64,000 nucleotides of DNA from Roseomonas nitratireducens (GCF_017813355.1 NZ_JAGIYZ010000003.1:227542-291541); one strand, 5' to 3'; shown: positions 1 to 9,350, numbered from the stretch's first letter. Made by a program: numbers and translations. The notes: generated by a model not told the origin, from the sequence alone.

Positions 1-771
1 ATGATCGGCAATGACGGCCTGGCCGCGATGGTCGAGCACCATGCGATGCTCTACGCCGACCTCGCCGACCCGGTGGCGCTGCTGCGCCGGCCGCGCGGGG
101 GCAATGCGTTGTCCTCCTACTGGGCCTATTCGGGCGCCGAGTCGCCGGGCGAGGTCGGGGCGGATCGCATCCGCGACTACACCGCGCTGATGGCCGCGAG
201 CCAGCCGATGGTGGCGGAGGAGGTGCTCGCCACCTACCGCTTCGACGCGCATCGCGCGGTGCTCGACGTGGGCGGCGGCAATGGCGCCTTCCTGCGCGCC
301 GTGGCGGCCGAGGCGCGTGCGCCGCGGCTGATGCTGTTCGACCTGCCGGCGGTGGCCGAGGAGGCGCGGGCGCGCTTCGCCGCGGCGGGACTCGGCGCGC
401 GCGCGAGCGTGTTCGGCGGCGACTTCACGAAGGACGCGCTGCCCGAGGGGGCGGACCTCATCACCCTCGTGCGCGTCCTGCATGACCATGACGACGATGT
501 GTCCTCGGCGCTGCTCGCGCGCATCCGCGCCGCGCTGCCGCCAGGTGGGCGGATCCTGATCGCGGAGCCGATGTCCGGCACGGCGGGCGCGGAGCCGATG
601 GGCGAGGCCTATTTCGGCTTCTACCTGCTGGCCATGGGCCGCGGGCGGCCGCGCCGGCCGGAGGAGATCGCCGCGATGCTGGCGGCGGCGGGCTTCGCCC
701 GGCCGCGTCTGCTGCCGACGCCGACGCCGCTGCTCACGCGCGTCATCGTCGCGGATGTTGCGTCGCCATGA
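1..771 (+). CDS. crtF: CrtF, carotenoid O-methyltransferase (3' part only)
   Basis: This is the C-terminal 256 residues of a SAM-dependent methyltransferase whose frame is already open at base 1, so the ATG there is probably internal. The SAM motif I VLDVGGGNGAF lies at about residues 87-97, followed by the acidic LFDLP strand and the LVRVLHDHDDD segment typical of the hydroxyneurosporene/demethylspheroidene O-methyltransferase family. CrtF proteins are usually 370-390 residues, so roughly the N-terminal dimerisation third lies outside the window. It methylates the C1 hydroxyl added by CrtC in spheroidene/spirilloxanthin synthesis. The position directly before bchC matches the crtEF-bchCXYZ-puf order of purple bacteria. 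Confidence 0.9.
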   Translation: MIGNDGLAAMVEHHAMLYADLADPVALLRRPRGGNALSSYWAYSGAESPGEVGADRIRDYTALMAASQPMVAEEVLATYRFDAHRAVLDVGGGNGAFLRAVAAEARAPRLMLFDLPAVAEEARARFAAAGLGARASVFGGDFTKDALPEGADLITLVRVLHDHDDDVSSALLARIRAALPPGGRILIAEPMSGTAGAEPMGEAYFGFYLLAMGRGRPRRPEEIAAMLAAAGFARPRLLPTPTPLLTRVIVADVASP

Positions 772-780
772 CACGTCATG

Positions 781-824
781 TGTCCATTTGGCTTGACAGT
801 CGTGCGTGTCAGTCTAGGCTGACG
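781..824 (+). promoter_or_regulatory. bchC promoter with paired PpsR/CrtJ-type sites
   Basis: A perfect TGT-N12-ACA site lies at 781-798. After exactly 8 bases comes a second site, TGT-N12-ACG, at 807-824, degenerate only in its last base. The inner half-sites form TGACA-N8-TGTCA at 794-811. TTGACA at 793-798 and TAGGCT at 815-820, 16 bp apart, give a sigma-70-like promoter buried in the two sites. In Rhodobacter, CrtJ/PpsR binds just such tandem palindromes at bchC cooperatively and represses under oxygen. The regulator gene is not in this window. A further inverted repeat GACAC-N5-GTGTC lies just upstream at 770-784. Confidence 0.75.
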
Positions 825-850
825 ATTAACCAGTCAAGCGGGGGTCCTTC

Positions 851-1789
851 ATGGACACCATCGCCGTCCTTCTGAAGGCGCCCGAGGATCTCGTCCTCAG
901 TCGTCTGGCGCTGACGCCACCCGGCGACGAAGACATCGTCGTCGCGGTGGAGTGGAGCGGGATCAGCACCGGCACCGAGAGGTTGCTGTGGTCCGGCCGC
1001 ATGCCGCATTTCCCCGGCATGGGGTACCCGCTGGTGCCCGGCTACGAGTCCGTCGGCCGCGTCATCGCCGCCGGTCCCCAGGCCTCCCGCCGCTGCGGCG
1101 AGCGCGTCTTCGTCCCCGGCGCGCGCTGCTTCGGCGATGTGCGCGGCCTGTTCGGCGGCGCTGCCGCGCGGCTCGTCGTGCCGTCGCGCCGCGCCATTCC
1201 CTTCGACGGCCTGCCCGGGCCGGAAGGCGTGCTGCTCGCGCTTGCCGCGACCGCCTGGCACGCCATCGCCGCGCCGGGGGCGTCGCCGCCCGACCTGATC
1301 GTCGGACATGGCGTGCTCGGCCGCCTGCTCGCGCGCATCGCGGTGCTGCAGGGCGGCGCGCCGGTGGTGTGGGAACGCGATGCGAAGCGCCGCGAAGGCG
1401 CCGAGGGGTACGAGGTGATCGACCCCGACGGCGATCCGCGGCGCGACTACCGCAGCATCTACGATGTCAGCGGCGATGCCGGGATCCTCGACGCGCTCGT
1501 CCAGCGCCTCGCGCCCGGCGGCGAGATCGTGCTCGCCGGCTTCTACAGCGACCGGCTCTCCTTCTCCTTCCCGCCGGCCTTCATGCGCGAAGCCCGCTTC
1601 CGCGTGGCGGCCGAGTGGCAGGAGGCTGATCTCGTCGCGACGCGCGATGCGATCGCGACCGGGCGGCTCGGGCTCGATGGCCTGGTCACGCATCGCGAAG
1701 CGGCCGAGCGCGCGCCGGAGGCCTACGCCCGTGCCTTCACCGACCCGTCCTGCCTGAAGATGGTCCTCGACTGGAGAGAATGCGCATGA
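851..1789 (+). CDS. bchC: BchC, 3-hydroxyethyl bacteriochlorophyllide a dehydrogenase
   Basis: A 312-residue zinc-free MDR-type oxidoreductase. The N-terminus carries the BchC signature WSGISTGTERLLWSG and LVPGYESVGRV, followed by a Rossmann segment near VGHGVLGRLLARIA. It oxidises the C3 hydroxyethyl group to the acetyl group of bacteriochlorophyllide a, a late BChl a step in the cytoplasm. The ATG at 851 follows the G-rich stretch GCGGGGG. The stop codon overlaps the bchX start as ATGA, indicating translational coupling. It is the first gene after the PpsR-type promoter and so probably heads the bchCXYZ-puf transcript. Confidence 0.95.
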   Translation: MDTIAVLLKAPEDLVLSRLALTPPGDEDIVVAVEWSGISTGTERLLWSGRMPHFPGMGYPLVPGYESVGRVIAAGPQASRRCGERVFVPGARCFGDVRGLFGGAAARLVVPSRRAIPFDGLPGPEGVLLALAATAWHAIAAPGASPPDLIVGHGVLGRLLARIAVLQGGAPVVWERDAKRREGAEGYEVIDPDGDPRRDYRSIYDVSGDAGILDALVQRLAPGGEIVLAGFYSDRLSFSFPPAFMREARFRVAAEWQEADLVATRDAIATGRLGLDGLVTHREAAERAPEAYARAFTDPSCLKMVLDWRECA

Positions 1790-2796
1790 ACGCTCCCACC
1801 GGATTCTCTCCCCCGCCCGGCAGCCAGGCTGCGTTGCTGCGCGCCGAGGCGTCCGTCCCGCTCGACCCGGTGCCGACCGGCGAGGCCAAGAAGCAGACGC
1901 AGGTCATCGCGATCTACGGCAAGGGCGGCATCGGCAAGTCCTTCACCCTCGCGAACCTCAGCTACATGATGGCGCAGCAGGGCAAGCGGGTGCTGCTGAT
2001 CGGCTGCGACCCGAAATCCGACACGACGTCGCTGCTGTTCGGCGGGCGGTCCTGCCCGACCATCATCGAGACCTCCTCGAAGAAGAAGCTCGCGGGCGAG
2101 CCGGTCGCGATCGGCGATGTCTGCTTCAAGCGCGACGGCGTCTTCGCGATGGAACTCGGCGGGCCGGAAGTGGGCCGCGGCTGCGGCGGGCGCGGCATCA
2201 TCCACGGCTTCGAGCTGCTGGAGAAGCTGGGCTTCCACCAGTGGGACTTCGACTACGTGCTGCTGGACTTCCTGGGCGACGTGGTCTGCGGCGGCTTCGG
2301 CCTGCCGATCGCACGCGACATGTGCCAGAAGGTCATCGTCGTCGGCTCGAACGACCTGCAGTCGCTGTATGTCGCGAACAACGTCTGCTCGGCGGTCGAG
2401 TACTTCCGCAAGCTCGGCGGCAATGTCGGCGTCGCCGGCATGGTCATCAACAAGGATGACGGCACGGGGGAGGCGCAGGCATTCGCATCCGCCGCCGGCA
2501 TCCCGATCCTCGCCGCCATCCCGGCGAACGAGGATATCCGCCGCAAGAGCGCGAACTACGAGATCGTCGGCCGGCCCGAGAGCGAATGGGGCCCGCTGTT
2601 CGCCGCCCTTGGCGTGCAGGTGGCCGAGGCGCCGCCGCTGCGCCCGAAGCCCCTGACGCAGGAGGAACTGCTCGGCCTGTTCAAGGGCGAGGCGGTCGGC
2701 CGCGGCCAGGTGCTGACGCCCGCGACGATGGAAGACATGTGCGCGGCCGAGGTCTTCGCCAAGCCGACCCTCGAAGTGGTCTACGAGGGGAGCTGA
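1786..2796 (+). CDS. bchX: BchX, chlorophyllide a reductase iron protein
   Basis: A NifH/BchL-like ATPase of 336 residues. The P-loop GKGGIGKS is at about 45-52 and the switch region GCDPKSDTT follows. The two 4Fe-4S cysteines are visible in GRGCGGRG and DVVCGGF, one per subunit of the expected homodimer. It passes electrons with ATP hydrolysis to BchYZ, which reduces the C7-C8 bond of chlorophyllide a. Two in-frame ATGs exist, at 1780 and 1786. The second is chosen because GGAGAG at 1773-1778 is well spaced from it and it overlaps the bchC stop as ATGA. Four bases separate it from bchY. Confidence 0.97.
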   Translation: MNAPTGFSPPPGSQAALLRAEASVPLDPVPTGEAKKQTQVIAIYGKGGIGKSFTLANLSYMMAQQGKRVLLIGCDPKSDTTSLLFGGRSCPTIIETSSKKKLAGEPVAIGDVCFKRDGVFAMELGGPEVGRGCGGRGIIHGFELLEKLGFHQWDFDYVLLDFLGDVVCGGFGLPIARDMCQKVIVVGSNDLQSLYVANNVCSAVEYFRKLGGNVGVAGMVINKDDGTGEAQAFASAAGIPILAAIPANEDIRRKSANYEIVGRPESEWGPLFAALGVQVAEAPPLRPKPLTQEELLGLFKGEAVGRGQVLTPATMEDMCAAEVFAKPTLEVVYEGS

Positions 2797-2800
2797 GGCA

Positions 2801-4309
2801 ATGGACACGCTGCCCCCGACAGGTCCCGTCGCGTCCGACACCGGCTGCCATGGCGGCCGGGAGACGATGCTCGAGGCCGCGCGGGCGGCGGGGAAGGGGG
2901 AGGCGATGGAACGCCTCGCCGCCGACTATCCCAAGGGCCCGCACGACCAGCCGCAGAGCATGTGCCCCGCCTTCGGGTCCCTGCGCGTCGGCCTGCGCAT
3001 GAAGCGGGTCGCGACGATCCTGTCCGGCAGCGCCTGCTGCGTCTACGGCCTGACCTTCACGAGCCACTTCTACGGCGCGAAGCGCAGCGTGGGCTACGTG
3101 CCCTTCAATTCCGAGACGCTCGTCACCGGCAAGCTGTTCGAGGACATCCGCGACGCGGTGCACGCGACGGCGAAGCCCGAGGACTACGACGCGGTCGTCA
3201 TCACCAACCTCTGCGTGCCGACCGCCTCCGGCGTGCCGCTCGACCTCCTGCCCAAGGAGATCAACGGCGTCCGCATCATCGGCATCGACGTGCCGGGCTT
3301 CGGCGTGCCGACGCATGCCGAGGCGAAGGACGTGCTGGCCGGCGCCATGCTGCGCTACGCCCGCGGTGAGGCCGAGGCCGGCCCGGTCGCCCGTCCGCGC
3401 AACGTGACCGAGGGCGAGCCGACCGTCGCGCTGATCGGCGAGATGTTCCCCGCCGACCCGCCGGGCATCGGCGCGCTGCTGGCGCCGATGGGCCTGTCGC
3501 TCGCGCCTTCCACGCCCTGCCGCGAATGGCGGGACCTCTACGCCGCGCTCGACTGCGTCGTCGCCGCCGCGGTGCATCCCTTCTACACCGCGAGCGTGCG
3601 CGAGTTCCGCGCCGCCGGCCGGCCCGTCGTGGGCTCCGGCCCGGTGGGCGTCGAGGGCACGGCGGCCTGGCTGGACGCGATCGGTGCGGCGGCAGGCCTG
3701 CCGGCGTCGAAGGCCGATGCGGCGAAGCAGTGCTTCCTGCCTGCGATCGCGGCCGCGCTCGCGGGCAACCGGGTGAAGGCCCGCGTCACCGTCTCCGGCT
3801 ACGAGGGTTCGGAACTGCTCGTCGCGCGGCTCCTGGTCGAGGCCGGCGCGGAGGTGCCCTATGTCGGCACCGCCTGCCCGCGCACCGAATGGAGCGCCGC
3901 CGATCGCGAATGGCTCGAGGCGCGCGGGGTGCACGTGCAGTACCGCGCCTCGCTCGAGCAGGATCTCGCGGCCATGAAGGACGCGAACCCGGACCTCGCG
4001 CTCGGCACCACGCCGCTCGTCCAGAAGGCGAAGGAACTCGGCATCCCCGCGCTGTACTTCACCAACATGGTGAGCGCCCGACCGCTGTTCGGGCCGGCCG
4101 GCGCGGCCTCGCTCGCCGGCATCGTCGCCGCGCAGACCGGCCAGGCGGAACGGATGAAGCGGATGGTCGGCTTCTTCCAGGGCGTCGGCACGCCGGATGG
4201 CGCGGGCTACGGCTTCCGCGACAAGCCGTCGGATCCGCCGGGCTTCCGCGAGCGGCAGCGCAAGATCCGCGCCGCGAAGGCCAAGGCCGAAGAAGCGGTG
4301 GGGACCTGA
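2801..4309 (+). CDS. bchY: BchY, chlorophyllide a reductase subunit Y
   Basis: A 502-residue nitrogenase-like catalytic subunit (NifD/BchN relatives). Iron-sulfur ligand cysteines are seen in SMCPAFG (about residue 53) and SGSACCVYG (about 76-84), typical of BchY. Together with BchZ it forms the heterotetramer that binds chlorophyllide a and receives electrons from BchX. It starts four bases after the bchX stop and ends two bases before the bchZ ATG, so the three reductase subunits are one tight translational unit. Confidence 0.96.
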   Translation: MDTLPPTGPVASDTGCHGGRETMLEAARAAGKGEAMERLAADYPKGPHDQPQSMCPAFGSLRVGLRMKRVATILSGSACCVYGLTFTSHFYGAKRSVGYVPFNSETLVTGKLFEDIRDAVHATAKPEDYDAVVITNLCVPTASGVPLDLLPKEINGVRIIGIDVPGFGVPTHAEAKDVLAGAMLRYARGEAEAGPVARPRNVTEGEPTVALIGEMFPADPPGIGALLAPMGLSLAPSTPCREWRDLYAALDCVVAAAVHPFYTASVREFRAAGRPVVGSGPVGVEGTAAWLDAIGAAAGLPASKADAAKQCFLPAIAAALAGNRVKARVTVSGYEGSELLVARLLVEAGAEVPYVGTACPRTEWSAADREWLEARGVHVQYRASLEQDLAAMKDANPDLALGTTPLVQKAKELGIPALYFTNMVSARPLFGPAGAASLAGIVAAQTGQAERMKRMVGFFQGVGTPDGAGYGFRDKPSDPPGFRERQRKIRAAKAKAEEAVGT

Positions 4310-4311
4310 CG

Positions 4312-5751
4312 ATGCTCGTCCTCGATCATGACCGGGCAGGGGGCTACTGGGGCGCCGTCTACGCCTTCTCGGCCGTGCGCGGGCTGCGCGTGGTCATCGA
4401 CGGCCCCGTGGGCTGCGAGAACCTGCCGGTCACCGCCGTGCTGCACTACACGGACGCGCTGCCGCCGCACGAATTGCCGATCGTCGTGACGGGCCTCGAT
4501 GAGGACGCGCTGTCCCAGAGCGGCACCGAGGGGCTGATGAAGCGCGCCGCGGGAACGCAGGACCCGGACCTGCCCGCGGTCGTCGTCACCGGCTCGATCG
4601 CCGAGATGATCGGCGGCGGTGTGACGCCGCAGGGGTCGAACCTGCAGCGCTTCATCCCGCGCACCATCGACGAGGACCAGTGGCAGGCCGCGGACCGCGC
4701 CATCAACTGGCTGTGGACCGAATTCGGCACCAAGCGCGGCAAGGTGAAGCCGCGCGTGCGCAAGGATGGCGAGAAGCCGCGCGTCAACATCATCGGGCCG
4801 ATCTACGGCACCTTCAACATGCCCTCCGACCTCGCCGAGATCCGGCGCCTGGTGGAAGGCATCGGCTGCGAGATCAACCTGGTCTTCCCGCTCGGCAGCC
4901 ATGTCGAGGACATCGCGAAGCTGCCCGACGCGGATGTGAACATCTGCATGTACCGGGAATTCGGGCGCCGGCTGTGCGAGGAGCTCGACCGCCCCTACCT
5001 GATGGCGCCCTTCGGGATCTTCGCCACCACGAATTTCCTGCGCAAGCTCGGCGAGCTGACGGGCATCGACCCCGAGCCCTTCATCGAGCGCGAGAAGCAC
5101 ACCACGATCAAGCCGATCTGGGACCTGTGGCGTTCCGTCACGCAGGACTTCTTCGCCACCGCGTCCTTCGCGGTGTCGGCGACCGAGACCTACACGCGCG
5201 GCCTGACGCGCTTCCTCGGCGACGAGATGGGCGTGCCCTGCGCCTTTTCCTTCTCGCGCAAGCCAGGCGCGAAGCCCGACAACCAGGCGGTGCGGGAGGC
5301 CTTCCGCAAGACCCCGCCGCTGGTGCTGTTCGGGTCGTTCAACGAGCGGATGTACGCGCAGGAAGCGGGCTGCCGCGCCGCCTACATCCCGGCTTCCTTC
5401 CCTGGCGCGATCATCCGCCGCGCCACGGGCACGCCCTTCATGGGCTACGCCGGCGCGACCTACATCGTGCAGGAATACTGCAACGCGCTGTTCGACGCGC
5501 TGTTCCACATCCTTCCGCTCGCCACCGAGATGGACAAGGTCGCGCCGACGCCGGCGCGCCCCGCGGAACGCTGGGATGCGGATGCCGCCGCGCTGCTCGA
5601 CCGGGTGGTCGAGAGCGAACCCTTCCTTCTCAGGATCTCCGCCGCGAAGCGGCTGCGCGAGCGCGTCGAGCACGATGCGCGCGAGGCCGGCGAGGCGCGC
5701 GTCAGCGCCGCGCGCGTGGCGGAGAGCCTGGAACTGGAGGCCGCGACATGA
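4312..5751 (+). CDS. bchZ: BchZ, chlorophyllide a reductase subunit Z
   Basis: A 479-residue nitrogenase-like subunit (NifK/BchB relatives) paired with BchY. It begins [15 protein letters not shown], and the iron-sulfur cysteine region GPVGCENLP is at about 30-38. The last ~50 residues, with the [11 protein letters not shown] and [17 protein letters not shown] segments, are the C-terminal PCP-red domain found in BchZ/BchB. The reading frame is open upstream to 3526, but the ATG at 4312, two bases after the bchY stop, is the true start by homology. The stop TGA lies within an ATGA at 5748-5751. Confidence 0.96.
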   Translation: MLVLDHDRAGGYWGAVYAFSAVRGLRVVIDGPVGCENLPVTAVLHYTDALPPHELPIVVTGLDEDALSQSGTEGLMKRAAGTQDPDLPAVVVTGSIAEMIGGGVTPQGSNLQRFIPRTIDEDQWQAADRAINWLWTEFGTKRGKVKPRVRKDGEKPRVNIIGPIYGTFNMPSDLAEIRRLVEGIGCEINLVFPLGSHVEDIAKLPDADVNICMYREFGRRLCEELDRPYLMAPFGIFATTNFLRKLGELTGIDPEPFIEREKHTTIKPIWDLWRSVTQDFFATASFAVSATETYTRGLTRFLGDEMGVPCAFSFSRKPGAKPDNQAVREAFRKTPPLVLFGSFNERMYAQEAGCRAAYIPASFPGAIIRRATGTPFMGYAGATYIVQEYCNALFDALFHILPLATEMDKVAPTPARPAERWDADAAALLDRVVESEPFLLRISAAKRLRERVEHDAREAGEARVSAARVAESLELEAAT

Positions 5752-5887
5752 CGCGGTCCCCGATATCGCGCGCGTCCCGCGGGATGCGCGCCATCAGTCG
5801 GCTTCGGTGGCGGTCAACCGCCGAAGCGATCCCAGCCGCGCGGGAACTGCGCGGTAACCGCCGAAAGGCGACTGTGGAGGTCTCCCA
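5752..5887 (+). promoter_or_regulatory. bchZ-pufB spacer with repeated hairpins (puf leader)
   Basis: This 136-base spacer holds no gene that I can support. AACCGCCGAA occurs twice, at 5816-5825 and 5856-5865, 40 bases apart. Each copy sits in a small hairpin: GGCGGT-CA-ACCGCC near 5810-5823 and GCGG-TAA-CCGC near 5851-5861. The ribosome binding site GGAGG at 5876-5880 is 7 bases before the pufB ATG. A 54-codon frame starts at the ATGA with bchZ (5748) and ends inside pufB, but it is Arg-rich without a membrane segment, unlike PufQ. The hairpins could mark a puf promoter region or an mRNA processing and stabilising element. Confidence 0.45.
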
Positions 5888-6064
5888 ATGGCCGAAGCAC
5901 GTACGCGTCTGACGGAGGAGCAGGCCCGAGAGGTCCATTCCCTGGTTGTCCAGGGTTGGGTGTTCTCGGTCTTCGCCTCCATGGGCGCTCATATCCTCGT
6001 CTGGCTGTGGCGGCCGATGGTCTACACGGGCCAGATGGTCCCGCCCGACTGGCGCTTCTTCTGA
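5888..6064 (+). CDS. pufB: PufB, LH1 antenna beta polypeptide (atypical)
   Basis: A 58-residue single-span antenna protein. The N-terminal LTEEQAREVHSLVVQG matches LH1 beta. The membrane helix runs about 22-43, and His35 in MGAHILVWLWRP is the bacteriochlorophyll a ligand; the conserved His17 is also present. GGAGG seven bases upstream sets the ATG. It pairs with PufA to build the LH1 ring around the reaction centre. The residue nine after His35, Trp in typical LH1 beta (IWRPW), is Met44 here. The C-terminus is extended to VPPDWRFF compared with proteins ending soon after RPWF. Confidence 0.95.
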   Translation: MAEARTRLTEEQAREVHSLVVQGWVFSVFASMGAHILVWLWRPMVYTGQMVPPDWRFF

Positions 6065-6090
6065 AGCCGAACCGGAAAGGATCATAGCTC

Positions 6091-6270
6091 ATGCATAAGA
6101 TCTGGATGGTCATCGACGCACGCCGCGTGGGGTTCCTCGGCGCGGCTGGCGTGGTGGCGGTTGCGGCGGTGATTCACTTCGCCGTCCTCAGCTCGCCGCG
6201 TTACTGCGACCACCTCGGCTGGTGCGCGACCACGCCGACCTTCGTCCCCGGCCAGCGCGTCGGGGGCTGA
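6091..6270 (+). CDS. pufA: PufA, LH1 antenna alpha polypeptide (atypical)
   Basis: A 59-residue LH1 alpha chain beginning MHKIWMVIDARRVGFLG, the usual KIWMxxDPRR amphipathic start. One membrane helix (about 13-34) carries the BChl ligand His29 in AAVIHFAVLSSPRY. Typical LH1 alpha continues SxYNWL, with Trp eleven residues after the His; here that position is Asp40. The tail YCDHLGWCATTP contains two cysteines (39 and 45), unusual for this family. GGAAAGG at about 6073-6080 is a possible ribosome binding site. It lies 26 bases after pufB and before the pufA-pufL hairpin. Confidence 0.94.
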   Translation: MHKIWMVIDARRVGFLGAAGVVAVAAVIHFAVLSSPRYCDHLGWCATTPTFVPGQRVGG

Positions 6271-6302
6271 GGCCAGCGTACCGCGCCGCGCTGCGGCGGA
6301 CT

Positions 6303-6330
6303 GGGCGAGGCCCCTGAAAGGGCCTCGCCC
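6303..6330 (+). other. Intercistronic RNA hairpin between pufA and pufL
   Basis: A perfect 11-bp inverted repeat GGGCGAGGCCC (6303-6313) and GGGCCTCGCCC (6320-6330) encloses the six-base loop CTGAAA, with no T-run after it. In Rhodobacter a hairpin at this position protects the pufBA segment from 3' decay, so LH1 is made in excess over the reaction centre. I infer the same role from position and stability. Confidence 0.85.
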
Positions 6331-6392
6331 GCACACCCGAAGGCCGAGACCGGACGGCGGGGACTTTCCTGCCCGAGGGAGGAGTAACAGCG

Positions 6393-7220
6393 ATGGCCAT
6401 GCTCAGTTTCGAGCGGAAGTACCGCGTCCGCGGCGGCACCCTGATCGGGGGCGACCTGTTCGACTTCTGGATCGGGCCGTTCTGGGTCGGGTTCTTCGGC
6501 GTGACGACGGCGTTCTTCAGCTTCGTCGGTACCGCGTTGATCCTGATCGGCGCGGCAAAACAGGGGACCTGGAACCCCTGGCTCATCAACATCGCACCGC
6601 CGGACCTCTCCTACGGGCTGAGGCTGGCGCCGATGTACGAGGGCGGGTTGTGGCAGATGATCACCATCTGCGCGATCGGCGCCTTCGTATCCTGGGCACT
6701 GCGCCAGGCGGAGATCAGCCGAAAGCTCGGCATGGGATACCACATCCCCATCGCCTACAGCGTCGCGGTCTTCGCCTACATCACGCTCGTGGTGATCCGG
6801 CCCGTGCTCATGGGCGCCTGGGGGCACGGCTTCCCGTATGGGATCTGGAGCCACCTCGATTGGGTGTCGAACGTCGGGTACCAGTACCTGCACTTCCACT
6901 ACAACCCGGCGCACATGATCGCGGTGTCGTTCTTCTTCACCACGGTCCTCGCGCTGTCGCTGCACGGCGCGCTGGTGCTCTCCGCGCTCAACCCGCCGCC
7001 CGGCGAGCCGGTGAAGACGGCCGAGCACGAGAACACCTTCTTCCGCGACTTCATCGGCTACTCGATCGGCACCCTCGGCATCCATCGCCTCGGGCTGTTC
7101 CTCGCGCTGTCGGCCGGGTTCTGGAGCGCGGTCTGCATTGTCATCAGCGGTCCCTTCTGGACGCGCGGCTGGCCGGAATGGTGGGGCTGGTGGCTCAACC
7201 TGCCGATCTGGCGGAACTGA
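6393..7220 (+). CDS. pufL: PufL, reaction centre L subunit
   Basis: A 275-residue, five-helix type-II reaction centre subunit beginning [15 protein letters not shown]. It has the conserved [22 protein letters not shown] stretch with the special-pair ligand His, [10 protein letters not shown] with the iron-ligand His, and [12 protein letters not shown] with the second iron ligand. It forms the photochemical heterodimer with PufM in the cytoplasmic membrane. The ATG at 6393 follows GGGAGGAG; a second ATG at 6399 (MLSFERK) is an alternative start. The spacing to pufM is 21 bases. Confidence 0.97.
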   Translation: MAMLSFERKYRVRGGTLIGGDLFDFWIGPFWVGFFGVTTAFFSFVGTALILIGAAKQGTWNPWLINIAPPDLSYGLRLAPMYEGGLWQMITICAIGAFVSWALRQAEISRKLGMGYHIPIAYSVAVFAYITLVVIRPVLMGAWGHGFPYGIWSHLDWVSNVGYQYLHFHYNPAHMIAVSFFFTTVLALSLHGALVLSALNPPPGEPVKTAEHENTFFRDFIGYSIGTLGIHRLGLFLALSAGFWSAVCIVISGPFWTRGWPEWWGWWLNLPIWRN

Positions 7221-7241
7221 CGGGAGGGGGAGACACACGCC

Positions 7242-8222
7242 ATGCCTGAATATCAGAACATCTTCACCCGGGTGCAGGTCCGCGGACCGGTACCCTACCC
7301 TGGGGTCCCGCTCGGCCCGGACAACGACGCGCGGGACGGCACGCCGACCTACGTGCACCTGTTCGGCAAGCTCGGCGACGCGCAGGTGGGGCCGATCTAC
7401 CTCGGCTACACCGGCCTGCTCTCGATCCTCTTCGGCTTCATCGCCTTCGAGATCATCGGGCTCAACATGCTGGCCTCGGTGAACTGGGATCCGGTGCAGT
7501 TCATCCGCCAGCTCTTCTGGCTGGCGCTTGAGCCGCCGCCGCCCCAGTACGGGCTGCGCTTCCCGCCGATGCGCGAAGGCGGCTGGTGGCTGGTCGCCGG
7601 CTTTTTCCTGACGCTGTCCATGCTGCTGTGGTGGGTGCGCACCTACCGCCGGGCACGTGAACTCGGCATGGGCACGCATGTGGCCTGGGCCTTCGCGGCG
7701 GCGATCTGGCTCTACCTGGTGCTCGGCTTCATCCGCCCGATCGCCATGGGCTCCTGGAGCGAGGCTGTGCCCTTCGGCATCTTCCCGCACCTCGACTGGA
7801 CCGCGGCCTTCTCCATCCGGTACGGGAACCTGTTCTACAACCCGTTCCACGCGCTCTCGATCGTCTTCCTCTACGGGTCGACGCTCCTGTTCGCAATGCA
7901 TGGCGCGACCATCCTCGCCCTCGGGCGGTATGGCGGCGAGCGCGAGATCGAGCTGACGCTCGACCGCGGCACGGCGGCGGAGCGCGGCGGCCTGTTCTGG
8001 CGCTGGTGCATGGGCTTCAACGCCAGCTTCGAGAGCATCCACCGTTGGGCCTGGTGGTTCGCGGTGCTCTGCCCGATCACGGGCGGGATCGGGATCCTCC
8101 TGACCGGCACCGTGGTCGACAACTGGTACCTCTGGGCGGTCGACCGGCACTTCGCACCCGCCTACCAGATGCCCTGGCCGCCGACGCCGGATCCGGCCGC
8201 CATGCAGGGAGCGGGTCGATGA
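7242..8222 (+). CDS. pufM: PufM, reaction centre M subunit
   Basis: A 326-residue reaction centre M subunit starting [30 protein letters not shown] carries the special-pair ligand His and the conserved Tyr; [21 protein letters not shown] and [12 protein letters not shown] carry the iron-ligand histidines. The C-terminus ends in a proline-rich tail after YQMPWPPTP. The upstream GGGAGGGGGAG is a strong ribosome binding site. The stop codon overlaps the pufC start as ATGA. Confidence 0.97.
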   Translation: MPEYQNIFTRVQVRGPVPYPGVPLGPDNDARDGTPTYVHLFGKLGDAQVGPIYLGYTGLLSILFGFIAFEIIGLNMLASVNWDPVQFIRQLFWLALEPPPPQYGLRFPPMREGGWWLVAGFFLTLSMLLWWVRTYRRARELGMGTHVAWAFAAAIWLYLVLGFIRPIAMGSWSEAVPFGIFPHLDWTAAFSIRYGNLFYNPFHALSIVFLYGSTLLFAMHGATILALGRYGGEREIELTLDRGTAAERGGLFWRWCMGFNASFESIHRWAWWFAVLCPITGGIGILLTGTVVDNWYLWAVDRHFAPAYQMPWPPTPDPAAMQGAGR

Positions 8223-9307
8223 GCAACACCAACATCAAGATCGCGATCGCGGTCACAGGGCTGGTGCTGGCCGCGATCCTCGTGCCGACCTTCGAGCGGC
8301 CGCCGGTGGTCACCGATCAAGGTGGCTTCCGGGGCACCTCGATGGGCGCGGTGGTCAACCCGCGGATCCGCGCCACGACGGTGGCGGCGAACCAGGCGCC
8401 GGCGGCGCCCGAGGCCGCCGACAACGACGGCGACCGCGTGAGCACGCTCTACCAGAACGTGCAGCTGCTGGGCGATCTCTCGAACGCCCAGTTCCTCCGC
8501 ATCATGCAGGCGATGACGGAGTGGGTGGTGCCGCAGGAAGTGCGCGACGCCGGCAACGGCTGCGCCTACTGCCACAACATCGAGAACATGGCCTCGGACG
8601 AGGTCTACACGAAGGTGGTCTCGCGCCGGATGCTGCAGATGGTGCGCACCATCAACAACCACCCGCATGTCGGCCAGAACGGCGTGACTTGCTATACCTG
8701 CCACCGCGGCCGGGCCGTTCCCGCCGAGGTGTGGTCAACCCTGCCCATGTCCCGTGCCGGCCTCCAGGCACCGACCGGGCAGAACCAGCCTTCGCGCGCG
8801 GCGGCCGGTGCCTCGCTCGCCCTCGACCCGTTCACGCCCTACCTGCTGCAGGACCGGCCGATCCGCGCGATCAGCCGCACCTCGCTGCCCGGCTACAACG
8901 ACACCAGCATCCAGCAGACCGAGAGCACATACTCGCTGATGATGCACATGTCCGCGGGCCTCGGCGTGAACTGCACCTTCTGCCACAACAGCCGCTCCTT
9001 CGCGGAATGGGCGCAGAGCCCCCCGCAGCGGACTACCGCATGGCACGGCATCCGCATGGTGCGGGACGTGAACATGACCTACATCGAACCGCTCACGCCG
9101 CTGTGGCAGGCCAACCCGAACGGGCCGCCTGAGTCTCCGCGGCAGGTCCGGCTCGGCGCCATGGGCGATGCGCTCAAGGTGAACTGCGCGACATGCCATC
9201 GGGGCGTGAACCGTCCACTCAACGGTGCCCCGATGCTCCAGGACTATCCCGAGCTGCGCACAATTCGCGATGGACCCGCCCGTTCGGCGGCCCTCGCTCC
9301 GCAGTAG
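8219..9307 (+). CDS. pufC: PufC, tetraheme reaction-centre cytochrome c
   Basis: A 362-residue tetraheme cytochrome with four CxxCH sites: Cys115-His119 (CAYCH), 158-162 (CYTCH), 252-256 (CTFCH) and 323-327 (CATCH). It is bound to the periplasmic face of the reaction centre and re-reduces the photo-oxidised special pair. The N-terminal hydrophobic segment at about 5-23 has no lipobox cysteine, so it looks like an uncleaved membrane anchor. In Blastochloris viridis the cytochrome is instead a processed lipoprotein. The start ATG overlaps the pufM stop (ATGA). A terminator follows. Confidence 0.96.
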   Translation: MSNTNIKIAIAVTGLVLAAILVPTFERPPVVTDQGGFRGTSMGAVVNPRIRATTVAANQAPAAPEAADNDGDRVSTLYQNVQLLGDLSNAQFLRIMQAMTEWVVPQEVRDAGNGCAYCHNIENMASDEVYTKVVSRRMLQMVRTINNHPHVGQNGVTCYTCHRGRAVPAEVWSTLPMSRAGLQAPTGQNQPSRAAAGASLALDPFTPYLLQDRPIRAISRTSLPGYNDTSIQQTESTYSLMMHMSAGLGVNCTFCHNSRSFAEWAQSPPQRTTAWHGIRMVRDVNMTYIEPLTPLWQANPNGPPESPRQVRLGAMGDALKVNCATCHRGVNRPLNGAPMLQDYPELRTIRDGPARSAALAPQ

Positions 9308-9350
9308 TGACGGCGGCGGCGCCACTCCCCGGTCGCCGCCGGGGATAGAT

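Noticed and set aside
3526..4311. Open frame upstream of bchZ extending it by 260 codons
   Set aside because: It overlaps bchY out of frame and is Arg-rich GC-driven sequence; BchZ homology starts at the ATG at 4312.
5748..5912. 54-codon frame as pufQ
   Set aside because: No membrane helix and no PufQ motifs; it overlaps pufB in another frame.
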